Shown: positions 20,675-27,904 of the stretch, one piece after another
Numbering within the stretch: the stretch's first letter is position 1
How the letters are laid out: each line of letters starts with the position of its first letter
Source of the DNA: a virus
Virus record (IMG/VR): IMGVR_UViG_3300033150_000997
Span: 1 to 29,675 of that record
Direction: 5' to 3' (one strand)
DNA length: 29,675 nucleotides
Notes under the pieces: model-generated
The model's input: only the letters and a program-made list of their open reading frames with translations
Told to the model about the DNA's origin: nothing
The model's database searches: none
Program-made: the position numbers and the translations under genes

Positions 20675-21165
20675 AGAGAAGCCTAGATGAACGTAACGAG
20701 GAGACTCGTAACCGTTTAATGAAGCCAGTTGAAGAGGCTAAGAAAAGAGAATACATGGAATACGTTGAGTCACGTGACTTAGCTGACGCCTACGAGATGA
20801 TTAACTACGCTAACCTGAAGAAGCGGTTAATCCTGTCAACTATAACGGATGACAACGGTAAACCATACTACGTTGAGTATTGCCCGCTACGTATAAAAGA
20901 TAGAACAGAGATAGCGTCAATAAAACACGAAGACGAGGAAATACAGACCAACAACCGTAACCGACACGCAGTATACCTACTGTTAAACAGGGCGAACCCC
21001 GAGAAATGGAGCAAAGACACAGTGTATAACCTACCAGCGAGCTTCATAGACACCATACTGATAGAGTATGGACGCGAGGAGTCGGAACGTTTTTTAATGC
21101 CAGTCTTAAAACAAAGTCTCGATGGATACAGAACAATAGTTACGCAAAGACAGTCATCCTCATAG
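20656..21165 (+). CDS. Tail assembly chaperone, zero-frame product
   Basis: This 169-residue protein lies upstream of the tape measure, where tail assembly chaperones are expected. It is mostly helical, beginning MEEQQVERSLDERNEE, with a middle GKPYYVEYCPLRIKDR and HAVYLLLNRANPEKWSKD. At 21090-21096 the frame passes a T TTT TTA heptamer. Continuing in frame 0 gives an unremarkable tail that stops at 21165, whereas a -1 shift opens a 60-residue extension with chaperone-like sequence. This is the G/GT arrangement of lambda. ATG at 20656 overlaps the preceding gene. Confidence 0.7.
   Translation: MEEQQVERSLDERNEETRNRLMKPVEEAKKREYMEYVESRDLADAYEMINYANLKKRLILSTITDDNGKPYYVEYCPLRIKDRTEIASIKHEDEEIQTNNRNRHAVYLLLNRANPEKWSKDTVYNLPASFIDTILIEYGREESERFLMPVLKQSLDGYRTIVTQRQSSS
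21090..21096 (+). other. -1 ribosomal frameshift site T TTT TTA
   Basis: The zero-frame codons are CGT TTT TTA ATG, so the heptamer T TTT TTA sits in the correct phase for a -1 slip, the same heptamer as HIV-1 gag-pol. The -1 frame is open upstream and runs to TAA at 21276-21278. A weak downstream pairing of GTCTT (21103-21107) with AAGAC (21147-21151) is visible but not convincing. Confidence 0.7.
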
Positions 21166-21278
21166 CGCAGCACTACGGGTACACTCTTGAAGAGATAGCG
21201 TGTTTAACGTTAGAGCAGGTTGACATGTTACTAGCTGGGTTGCTGTGGAGCGGTAAAATAGAGATACAAGGAGGTTAA
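21096..21278 (+). CDS. Frameshift extension of the tail assembly chaperone (T domain)
   Basis: Read in the -1 frame after the heptamer, this part encodes 60 residues, with WIQNNSYAKTVILIAQHYG and TLEEIACLTLEQVDMLLAGL near the end, typical of the T-domain of tail chaperones that recruits tail tube protein to the tape measure. The fused product would be about 207 residues (147 plus 60). There is no start codon early enough to make it a free gene. It ends at TAA 21276-21278, next to the ribosome site of the following gene. Confidence 0.65.
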   Translation, partial: NASLKTKSRWIQNNSYAKTVILIAQHYGYTLEEIACLTLEQVDMLLAGLLWSGKIEIQGG

Positions 21279-21282
21279 GTTT

Positions 21283-21705
21283 CTGAGCGTCACAGGCGTT
21301 GAACAGGTTAACAACAAGTTAACCAAGATAATAAATCAAATAATACTAGAAACAGAAAAAGCAGCCGTATTGACACAGGATCAGGTTGTAAGAGAAGCGA
21401 AGAAACGCGCCCCAATAGGAACCCCTAAAACCACTGGAATACCAGACTACATTGTAGCACACTCCTATCAGAAGAGCATAAGACGTGAACCCCCGACAAA
21501 ACAGGGGGGAAAATTCACCGCACCAGTAGTAGCAGGCAGATGGATAATAAACCCCAACACAGGGAGAGAAGTTGACTACGCGTTACCGTTAGAGCGTGGA
21601 AAAAGCGGGCAGGCGCCAGAAGGCGTCATGGAGGTATCATTAATGTCACAGATAAAATATTTCAGAAACCAGATAAGAAAAGGCGTAAGGAGAGCACTTA
21701 AATGA
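21283..21705 (+). CDS. HK97 gp10-like neck/tail protein with apparent CTG start
   Basis: The frame is open through the region, with no ATG, GTG or TTG before 21370. GGAGG at 21270-21274 lies 8 nt before an in-frame CTG at 21283 that would begin LSVTGVEQVNNKLTKII. Starting at TTG 21370 would delete this gp10-like N-terminal helix. The 140-residue product continues with EAKKRAPIGTPKTTG, where the 'A.kRAPi.T.' pattern is characteristic of HK97 gp10 proteins, then the aromatic GRWIINPNTGREVDYAL. It likely acts in tail completion or the neck. The gene overlaps the tape measure start by 4 nt. Confidence 0.65.
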   Translation: MSVTGVEQVNNKLTKIINQIILETEKAAVLTQDQVVREAKKRAPIGTPKTTGIPDYIVAHSYQKSIRREPPTKQGGKFTAPVVAGRWIINPNTGREVDYALPLERGKSGQAPEGVMEVSLMSQIKYFRNQIRKGVRRALK

Positions 21706-24080
21706 GCACAGTAACAGCTGGCGAAATAGCGGTCAACGTAATAGTACGAACCGGTGAAATGGAGAAAGGGCTCAGCAAAGCCACCAGCACCATGAACATC
21801 TTCAAACGTAGCGCAAGCATCGCAGCCGGGGTGATGGCGCGTGACTTATTCTACGCTATAAGCGACACCACCCGTGAAGCCATCACGTTAGGTGCAAGCA
21901 TGGAAACCCTTGAACGCAGCTTCAACGCACTCGCGGGGGTGGGAGACGAGTCAACCGTAAGCATAGAGGCGCTTGAGGAAGCCACCATGGGTATGATTAG
22001 CCGAGTAGATTTGCTTACACAGGCAAACAGAGCACTAGCACTCGGCTTACCGACGGAGGACTTGGATGAATTATTCGTCGGCGCTATTAAACTAGGGAAA
22101 GCCATGGGGTTAGACGCCACGACAGCGGTTGAGAAACTGACACTAGGGTTAGGGCGACAGAGTTACAGACTACTAGATGACCTAGGGATAATCATCCGCG
22201 CAGGGGACGCCAACGAGATATACGCGAAACGCATAGGTAAAACCGTTGACGAGTTAACAGCGTCAGAGCGTCAAACAGCGTTCCACACAGTCGCCATAGA
22301 GCGTCTTAACGAGAAAGTTGCGACACTAGGAGACAACATCGGCGACACGGATAAATCACTCTCACAATGGGACGCAACGATAAGAAACGTCACCGTAAGC
22401 ATAGGGGAACTCATAACGCCACTAGGGACACTAGCGCCAATACTTAGCACACTTTCACCTGTAATCACAGGCGTAACAATGGCGGCGTTCAGCGACCTAG
22501 GTGCAGCAATCGGGGTAACACGGTTCGCTGTGAAGGGTCTTATATTCGACTTAATACATCTAGGAGACGTATTCGGCGTATCCGCGTACGTCATGGGCGG
22601 CGTAGCTGGGCTGCTGATAGCGACACTACCATACGCGATACGTGGATACATTAAACTAATAAAAGACCTCACAGCCAACAAACGGTTCGACACCCAGACC
22701 ACAGAGGAACTAATAGAGGCAGAGCAAGCGTTCGCCGACGCCATGATAGAATCCACGCAGGCGGCGTCAGGCTATACACGCGCCTTAGAGCAGTATAACT
22801 CAGCGACGGAGAAGACACCTGATTTACTTGACGCGTGGATGGACGCTGAGAATAAGCTAGCTAAGGCTCAGGAGAAGGAAGCCGATGCGTTAGAGCGGCT
22901 GAATGAGGCTAAGGAGAATCAACGTAAGGTAGACGCTGAGTATACGCGGGTAGCTGGGAACCTCGTGAACCTGATTAAATACGTCACAGGCGAAGCACGT
23001 AGCTACGATGAGGTGTTAAAGGATACAACCTACCACGTGGAGGGAACAGCGGAGGCGTTAACGGAGCTAGAGAAGAACCTATCCATGACGCAGACAGCGT
23101 ACAGCCGCGCTACGGCGAGGGTGAATAAGCTAACACAGGCGATGGAGAAGAACAACCGCACCCTAAGCAAGCAGAGCATAGAACAGATGAAGATACGTGA
23201 CGCCATACAGGACAGAGAAGACGCTGCACAGGCGCAGATAGCTGGCGTTGACAACGAGATAAGCAAACTAGAGAAACTAGCGCAGACACAGGGATTCCTC
23301 ACCTTCACCCAGAGGAAACAACTTGAAGCATACAGGGAGCAACGTAGAGAACTTGAAGACGCTGGGCAAGCCACACAGGAGGAAGATGCGCGGCTAAGAG
23401 AACTCGCTGACAAGGAAAGGGAGCTAGAGATAAGAAACGCTGAGCTTGCACTCAAACTAGAGAAAGCAACCGATAAACAGGATGAGAAAAACAGGAAAAT
23501 GAGTGAAGCACAGGCGCTTGTCGATCAGTTAACCAGCCTTAACGAGAACCTGAACAACATCTACGTCTCCCAGCGGGACGCGGAGGATGATGTCAACGAC
23601 GCCCAAGAGAACTATAATGAAGCAAAACGTGAAGCGAATACCTTAACCACTGAGGCTGAGGTAGCGGAGACAAAGTACAGGAACGCAGTGGAAGCCATAG
23701 AGGACGCGTATATACGTGCAGCTGAGAAACTTGGGTTATATAACGATAAAATAAAGGAAAGAATAACGTTACAGAAGAAGCTTGACGAGTTAAAGAAGAC
23801 TGAGAAAGAGAAAACGGAGACACGTGAAGAAGCGTGGACACCTCCACAGTGGACACCGCCACAATGGGTTGAGCCTTTATCAGAAGACCCTTGGATGAAT
23901 CAAGCTAAACCAGATACAAGAGGATGGAAAAACACTACACCTATTCAGCCAACCAATAGCGCTATGGAGAGAGGGTTCACGAATAACGTTAACGTCACCA
24001 TAGAGAACATATACAGTGATAACGCGGATTTCCTAGCGGAGAACCTTAAACTAGAGCTTGAAAGAAGAGGGCTAAAGTAG
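21702..24080 (+). CDS. Tail tape measure protein
   Basis: This 792-residue protein is the longest structural component before the tail tip, placed after the tail chaperone, which is diagnostic. The N-terminus begins VTAGEIAVNVIVRTGEMEKG, as in many tape measures. A hydrophobic region (about residues 240-320, with VMGGVAGLLIATLPYAIRGY) could insert in the host membrane. Residues about 340-730 are predominantly coiled coil rich in Ala, Glu, Lys and Gln. Near the end is a short repeat (TPPQWTPPQW). By the usual 0.15 nm per residue the tail would be about 120 nm. The start overlaps the preceding gene (ATGA). Confidence 0.88.
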   Translation: MSTVTAGEIAVNVIVRTGEMEKGLSKATSTMNIFKRSASIAAGVMARDLFYAISDTTREAITLGASMETLERSFNALAGVGDESTVSIEALEEATMGMISRVDLLTQANRALALGLPTEDLDELFVGAIKLGKAMGLDATTAVEKLTLGLGRQSYRLLDDLGIIIRAGDANEIYAKRIGKTVDELTASERQTAFHTVAIERLNEKVATLGDNIGDTDKSLSQWDATIRNVTVSIGELITPLGTLAPILSTLSPVITGVTMAAFSDLGAAIGVTRFAVKGLIFDLIHLGDVFGVSAYVMGGVAGLLIATLPYAIRGYIKLIKDLTANKRFDTQTTEELIEAEQAFADAMIESTQAASGYTRALEQYNSATEKTPDLLDAWMDAENKLAKAQEKEADALERLNEAKENQRKVDAEYTRVAGNLVNLIKYVTGEARSYDEVLKDTTYHVEGTAEALTELEKNLSMTQTAYSRATARVNKLTQAMEKNNRTLSKQSIEQMKIRDAIQDREDAAQAQIAGVDNEISKLEKLAQTQGFLTFTQRKQLEAYREQRRELEDAGQATQEEDARLRELADKERELEIRNAELALKLEKATDKQDEKNRKMSEAQALVDQLTSLNENLNNIYVSQRDAEDDVNDAQENYNEAKREANTLTTEAEVAETKYRNAVEAIEDAYIRAAEKLGLYNDKIKERITLQKKLDELKKTEKEKTETREEAWTPPQWTPPQWVEPLSEDPWMNQAKPDTRGWKNTTPIQPTNSAMERGFTNNVNVTIENIYSDNADFLAENLKLELERRGLK

Positions 24081-26533
24081 TGGCAACCAAGTTAAACATA
24101 GACGGCGAGGAATGGGAGTATAAAAGCCTCACCATAAGTGAAGCGGTGTCAAAGATAGGCACATGGAACGCCACACTACCACGTGTGCGTGACATCACCG
24201 CCTTCGCGGGTATGACTGTAGAGAAGAACGATGTAACTATATTCGGTGGACGCATACAGGAGCCGACTCACATCTTCAGCAGGAACGGTAGCGTGAATAA
24301 GGTGAGGGGCTTCGATTACAGCATTAAACTCACGGACTACATCACCCCATATAGTAGCATAGTGGACAGCGACACGGATACAACGATAGACACGATACTC
24401 ACTAACACGCCATTCACGTACACAATAGAGGACACCTTCGGGTATGAGGCTCCCCTCGTGTTCATTGACACGAGTCTTGAAATGTTAACTGATATAGAGG
24501 TTTACACCAATACATGTATCAAATACTCTCTTGAAGAAGCCTTCGAGTTAGAATCCGAACACGCAGACAGTAAAACCATCGCTGACTACGGTGCAGGAGG
24601 AGGACATAACGCCTTCTGGTATAACGGCACAACAAAAAGATTCTACATATTCACCCGTGAAGGAAACGATATTTATTATTACCACTCAGAGGATTTTGAC
24701 ACATGGACACGGGTTGACAGCGGAGTCAACTCATCCAGCGACGCATGGGGTATAGCGTGGCACGACGCAACCGTATTCCTATTCATATACGATGGAGCAA
24801 ACGTAGACCTACACACGGGCACAGTAAACGATGGCACAGGCACAATACCCTTTGCTTTGAAGAAGGGAAACATCGACGCAGGTTCGTTCCATCAAGGACC
24901 TGTATGGGATGATGATGGACATATATGGATCGTGGTAGATGATGGGGGCACTGGCGCTGCGTGGGAAAGCACCGACGGTGGCGCAAACTGGACTAACCGC
25001 TTCAACGGTCCTGCTGGTATGATGCTTCACGCGGTTTCACCGACTGGATCAAACGGCGACATGTATGCATTCATAGATGATATACCTAATGAGGACTTTG
25101 ACCAATATCTCTGGGACGCTGGTGGTGCATCCTTATCGTATGCACGTAAAGTAGAGGATACCGGCGGGTATGATGTGTTCTGGTGTCAAGTTGGTTACTC
25201 ATTAAAATATGACACCTATTTACTAGTCAACTATGACGAGGATGTCTGGGGGGTACATTATATGGAGAATGGGGGCTCCTCTTGGAAGTCTTGGAGTTGG
25301 AGCCACGTTATCGCATTCACGGGGTCAATGTACGTAGGCACAGATAACACGGCGTATGTGTTCACGCAATCTTCCGTTGGCGCCTTCTGCGATGTGTTCG
25401 AGGACGGAACCCGCACCGTAAACGCGTACCAAAACGAGGACTGGGCTTTCTACGCTACTCATCCTCTATGGACTGCAGGCAGATGGGGTGAACAGTTAGA
25501 AGGCTTCTTCTACGGAGGCATGGATGGCGCCGATGATGGATGGGCATATCTCCCCGCCCCCCATGGAATCGTTCTAAACACCGAAGAAGCATCTGGTTCA
25601 ATACGTACAGAGACAATCACAGCATCGGGACCCATGCAACACTGGGGCTCCATGGTAGCCACAGGGACACAGCTAGAGGACACCGAGTGGAGCATACTTA
25701 AAGCAGGGGATAACAGCGTCTTAGTTGACGGGCAACCATATGCGTTTGACATGAATGAAGCGGGTGTCCCGTCAACCGAGACAAGCATCAAAGTGTTCGC
25801 CGACATAACGGATGGCGACGTACTTATATCAAGCATACTGGTGAACGAGGTATTAGATATATTATCCATGGAGCTTGACTATGAGGAAGTCTACACAGCG
25901 TTAACCAAGTGGCAGGCAATCAGCGGCGGAGATTTCTGGCTCGACGAAGATGACGTACTCCACCTAGCAGCCGCGCGTGGAAGCGATAAAAGCAGCTACG
26001 TTATCTTAAAGAACAGCCGCACAGATAAACACCCAACAATAGAGCCTAACATTAAAGTAGTTGACGTGAAGACGGATTGGACAAGCTACGTAAACTGCAT
26101 ACGCGTACTCGGAGCAGGGACACCCCCCACGCGGGCGGAGGCATCCCTAATCAACCAGACGCAGGTAGACCTCTACGGTGAACACTGGGGCGTCCTACGG
26201 AACAAGGACTTAGAAACCGTTGAGATGGCTCTCACAGCAGCCTCCAATGAGCTTAATCAACGATCCACCATTATTCAACGAATTAAGTTAAGGTTCCTCG
26301 ACACATATGACTCAGGCGTGGTTGAGATAGGTGACACCGTGGCGCTCGCGGCGGTGTACGGTGACGACGTGGACACCGAGATTGACGCGGATGTACGTAT
26401 CGTCAGCCTATCCCGTAGCTTCACCCCTAACGGTGAAAGGGTTGACGCTGAGGCTGTGAACTATGTGAAGGCGAATGAGTTCTATAACTATCTTGGAAGC
26501 GTGAATGAGTTACTTAGATGGATTGTAACATGA
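24080..26533 (+). CDS. Baseplate hub / tail-tip protein with an inserted beta-propeller-like domain
   Basis: The GTG start at 24080 abuts the tape measure stop. The 817-residue protein begins like a hub protein (AVSKIGTWNATLPRVRDITA, then IFGGRIQEPTHIF and VRGFDYSIKLTDYI). From about residue 165 to 500 there is an Asp-box-containing region with STDGGANWTNRF, plus repeated WxxxG and FxxDD strands, as in sialidase/BNR propellers. The hub part resumes with LDYEEVYTALTKWQAISG and IKVVDVKTDWTSYVNCIRVL. The insertion could bind carbohydrate on the host. It is followed by tail-tip genes. Confidence 0.68.
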   Translation: MATKLNIDGEEWEYKSLTISEAVSKIGTWNATLPRVRDITAFAGMTVEKNDVTIFGGRIQEPTHIFSRNGSVNKVRGFDYSIKLTDYITPYSSIVDSDTDTTIDTILTNTPFTYTIEDTFGYEAPLVFIDTSLEMLTDIEVYTNTCIKYSLEEAFELESEHADSKTIADYGAGGGHNAFWYNGTTKRFYIFTREGNDIYYYHSEDFDTWTRVDSGVNSSSDAWGIAWHDATVFLFIYDGANVDLHTGTVNDGTGTIPFALKKGNIDAGSFHQGPVWDDDGHIWIVVDDGGTGAAWESTDGGANWTNRFNGPAGMMLHAVSPTGSNGDMYAFIDDIPNEDFDQYLWDAGGASLSYARKVEDTGGYDVFWCQVGYSLKYDTYLLVNYDEDVWGVHYMENGGSSWKSWSWSHVIAFTGSMYVGTDNTAYVFTQSSVGAFCDVFEDGTRTVNAYQNEDWAFYATHPLWTAGRWGEQLEGFFYGGMDGADDGWAYLPAPHGIVLNTEEASGSIRTETITASGPMQHWGSMVATGTQLEDTEWSILKAGDNSVLVDGQPYAFDMNEAGVPSTETSIKVFADITDGDVLISSILVNEVLDILSMELDYEEVYTALTKWQAISGGDFWLDEDDVLHLAAARGSDKSSYVILKNSRTDKHPTIEPNIKVVDVKTDWTSYVNCIRVLGAGTPPTRAEASLINQTQVDLYGEHWGVLRNKDLETVEMALTAASNELNQRSTIIQRIKLRFLDTYDSGVVEIGDTVALAAVYGDDVDTEIDADVRIVSLSRSFTPNGERVDAEAVNYVKANEFYNYLGSVNELLRWIVT

Positions 26534-26775
26534 TGAAACAGAGGCATAAATATAAGTATATGGGTGACGGTAAACTACTGCTTGTAGTAGATAACGTAAA
26601 ATATGACGTAAAACGCGGCGACGTCGTGACACTACCCATGGGTAAGGTTAAGACACGTAAACTCCGTCAACTATTCAGGAAACAAGGCGTCAAACACGCT
26701 GTCGATGAACAACCGCTTAGCGTAGAGGAGCTTAAACAGTTGAGAAGAATCCTACGGAGAGAGAACCCTAGATGA
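26530..26775 (+). CDS. Basic small protein at the tail tip (81 aa)
   Basis: ATG at 26530 overlaps the preceding stop; an in-frame ATG at 26518 lies further upstream in the hub gene. The protein MMKQRHKYKYMGDGKLLLVV continues with a beta-like YDVKRGDVVTLPMG, then a basic helix LSVEELKQLRRILRRE. Its high Lys/Arg content suggests interaction with acidic partners, probably other tail-tip proteins. No family is recognised. It is tightly packed with both neighbours, as its stop overlaps the next ATG. Confidence 0.58.
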   Translation: MMKQRHKYKYMGDGKLLLVVDNVKYDVKRGDVVTLPMGKVKTRKLRQLFRKQGVKHAVDEQPLSVEELKQLRRILRRENPR

Positions 26776-27185
26776 CGCAGATAGACGCACTTACAATAGA
26801 CACCCCGGTATCATACACGTTCCAAGACTATAACGTGGAACTAGTGGGAACCATGGATAACCTCACCAGCCTCACAGAGCTAAGGGAGAAATTCGCCAAA
26901 GCACCATACGGAACAGCAGTACACGCAGTAGTAGGCGCACGCCCACGGGGAGAGGATATGACTGAGGATAACGTGTTAACCGCGTACTGCCAATTCACGG
27001 ACGGCGACCGCCCCTTGGACGGGTGGTATCTTCTCAGAGGGTTTAACATGTACCAGAATGAGACTCCCCTCGGGTTCGCGTATAATTGGAGAGTCAACCT
27101 CTTCTACCTTGGGGGCAACGCGTACTACACCGCGTGTTACCTCTGCACGGGGATGGGGACAATATCATCGGATTGGGGGATATAA
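26772..27185 (+). CDS. Tail-tip protein, first of a tandem paralogous pair (137 aa)
   Basis: ATG at 26772 overlaps the preceding stop. The beta-rich 137-residue protein starts MTQIDALTIDTPVSYTFQDY, has VELVGTMDNLTSLTELREKF and ends with YYTACYLCTGMGTISSDWGI. This C-terminus parallels that of the next gene (THVACYLVEGVETIESDWNI), and both share a L-x-x-L-x-E-x-K/R helix, so they are probably divergent duplicates. Lack of membrane or signal segments suggests a virion component at the tail tip. No known family. Confidence 0.6.
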   Translation: MTQIDALTIDTPVSYTFQDYNVELVGTMDNLTSLTELREKFAKAPYGTAVHAVVGARPRGEDMTEDNVLTAYCQFTDGDRPLDGWYLLRGFNMYQNETPLGFAYNWRVNLFYLGGNAYYTACYLCTGMGTISSDWGI

Positions 27186-27188
27186 GGG

Positions 27189-27638
27189 ATGAGCGGATAC
27201 TATGAGACAATACCATTAGACGACACAACGGTGTTTAAGTGGACTCGTCAAGATATGCGACCCTACACGGAAACCATAGCAGATGACATAGAGATAGCTG
27301 AATGGGATGTATACGGCGTAGTCATCACAGGGGAGTATAAGTTATCCACCTTAGCGGAGACAAAGGCACGACTCACACAGTTAGCTGAAATAGCTGAGAG
27401 CCAAGCGAAGACGTTCAGCCTATGGGGTGACATATGGCGCCCATACGCGTATATTCGCCACAGCGTGGTGGGAACGTACTGGGTTAATCCTGACAGCCAC
27501 CCGACTATAAGGCTCAGTGAAGAGGATAATAAGGCGTATGTATGTTTTTATATGAGGTACATCGGCGACGCATCTACCCATGTTGCCTGTTACCTAGTTG
27601 AAGGGGTAGAGACAATAGAATCAGACTGGAACATATAA
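27189..27638 (+). CDS. Tail-tip protein, second of a tandem paralogous pair (149 aa)
   Basis: ATG at 27189, 3 nt after the previous stop. The protein begins MSGYYETIPLDDTTVFKWTR, has VVITGEYKLSTLAETKARL in the centre and ends THVACYLVEGVETIESDWNI, paralleling the preceding protein. It is slightly longer, with an extra helix rich in Glu and Ala. The retained pair suggests two subunits of one tail-tip complex or a diversified receptor-binding component. Function is not determined by sequence. Confidence 0.6.
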   Translation: MSGYYETIPLDDTTVFKWTRQDMRPYTETIADDIEIAEWDVYGVVITGEYKLSTLAETKARLTQLAEIAESQAKTFSLWGDIWRPYAYIRHSVVGTYWVNPDSHPTIRLSEEDNKAYVCFYMRYIGDASTHVACYLVEGVETIESDWNI

Positions 27639-27652
27639 GAGATGAATGAAGG

Positions 27653-27904
27653 ATGATTAAAGTAAAGAGTATAGGATACCAGAAGGACAACGTAGCGGTG
27701 ACAGTGGAGTACAGCCTAGAGAACGAGACACACAGCTTCACAGTATACGCTAAACTATCGCAGATATACAAGATGAGTGAAAAGGATGTCAAGGAATACA
27801 TAACTGAGCGCGTGGACTCTGAGCGTAGGAATAAACTACGTGACATGGTTGAGGCGAAGCTAGACACCTTGATAGACGTAGACATAGAGGAGGAGGCTGT
27901 CTGA
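27653..27904 (+). CDS. Small charged protein ahead of the fibre gene (83 aa)
   Basis: ATG at 27653, after AAGG. The 83-residue protein has alternating strands (MIKVKSIGYQKDNVAVTVEY, SFTVYAKLSQIYKM) and a helix (KEYITERVDSERRNKLRDMV), ending acidic (DVDIEEEAV). It is compact with no Cys or membrane segment. It lies between the tandem pair and the fibre-like gene, with its stop overlapping the ATG of the fibre. It could be a fibre chaperone or a tail-tip adaptor; neither is proven. Confidence 0.6.
   Translation: MIKVKSIGYQKDNVAVTVEYSLENETHSFTVYAKLSQIYKMSEKDVKEYITERVDSERRNKLRDMVEAKLDTLIDVDIEEEAV

Noticed and set aside
22271-22756. 161-residue reverse-strand frame within the tape measure region
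   Set aside because: It is Ser/Thr/Pro-rich, antisense to the tape measure gene, with no ribosome site or family motif.
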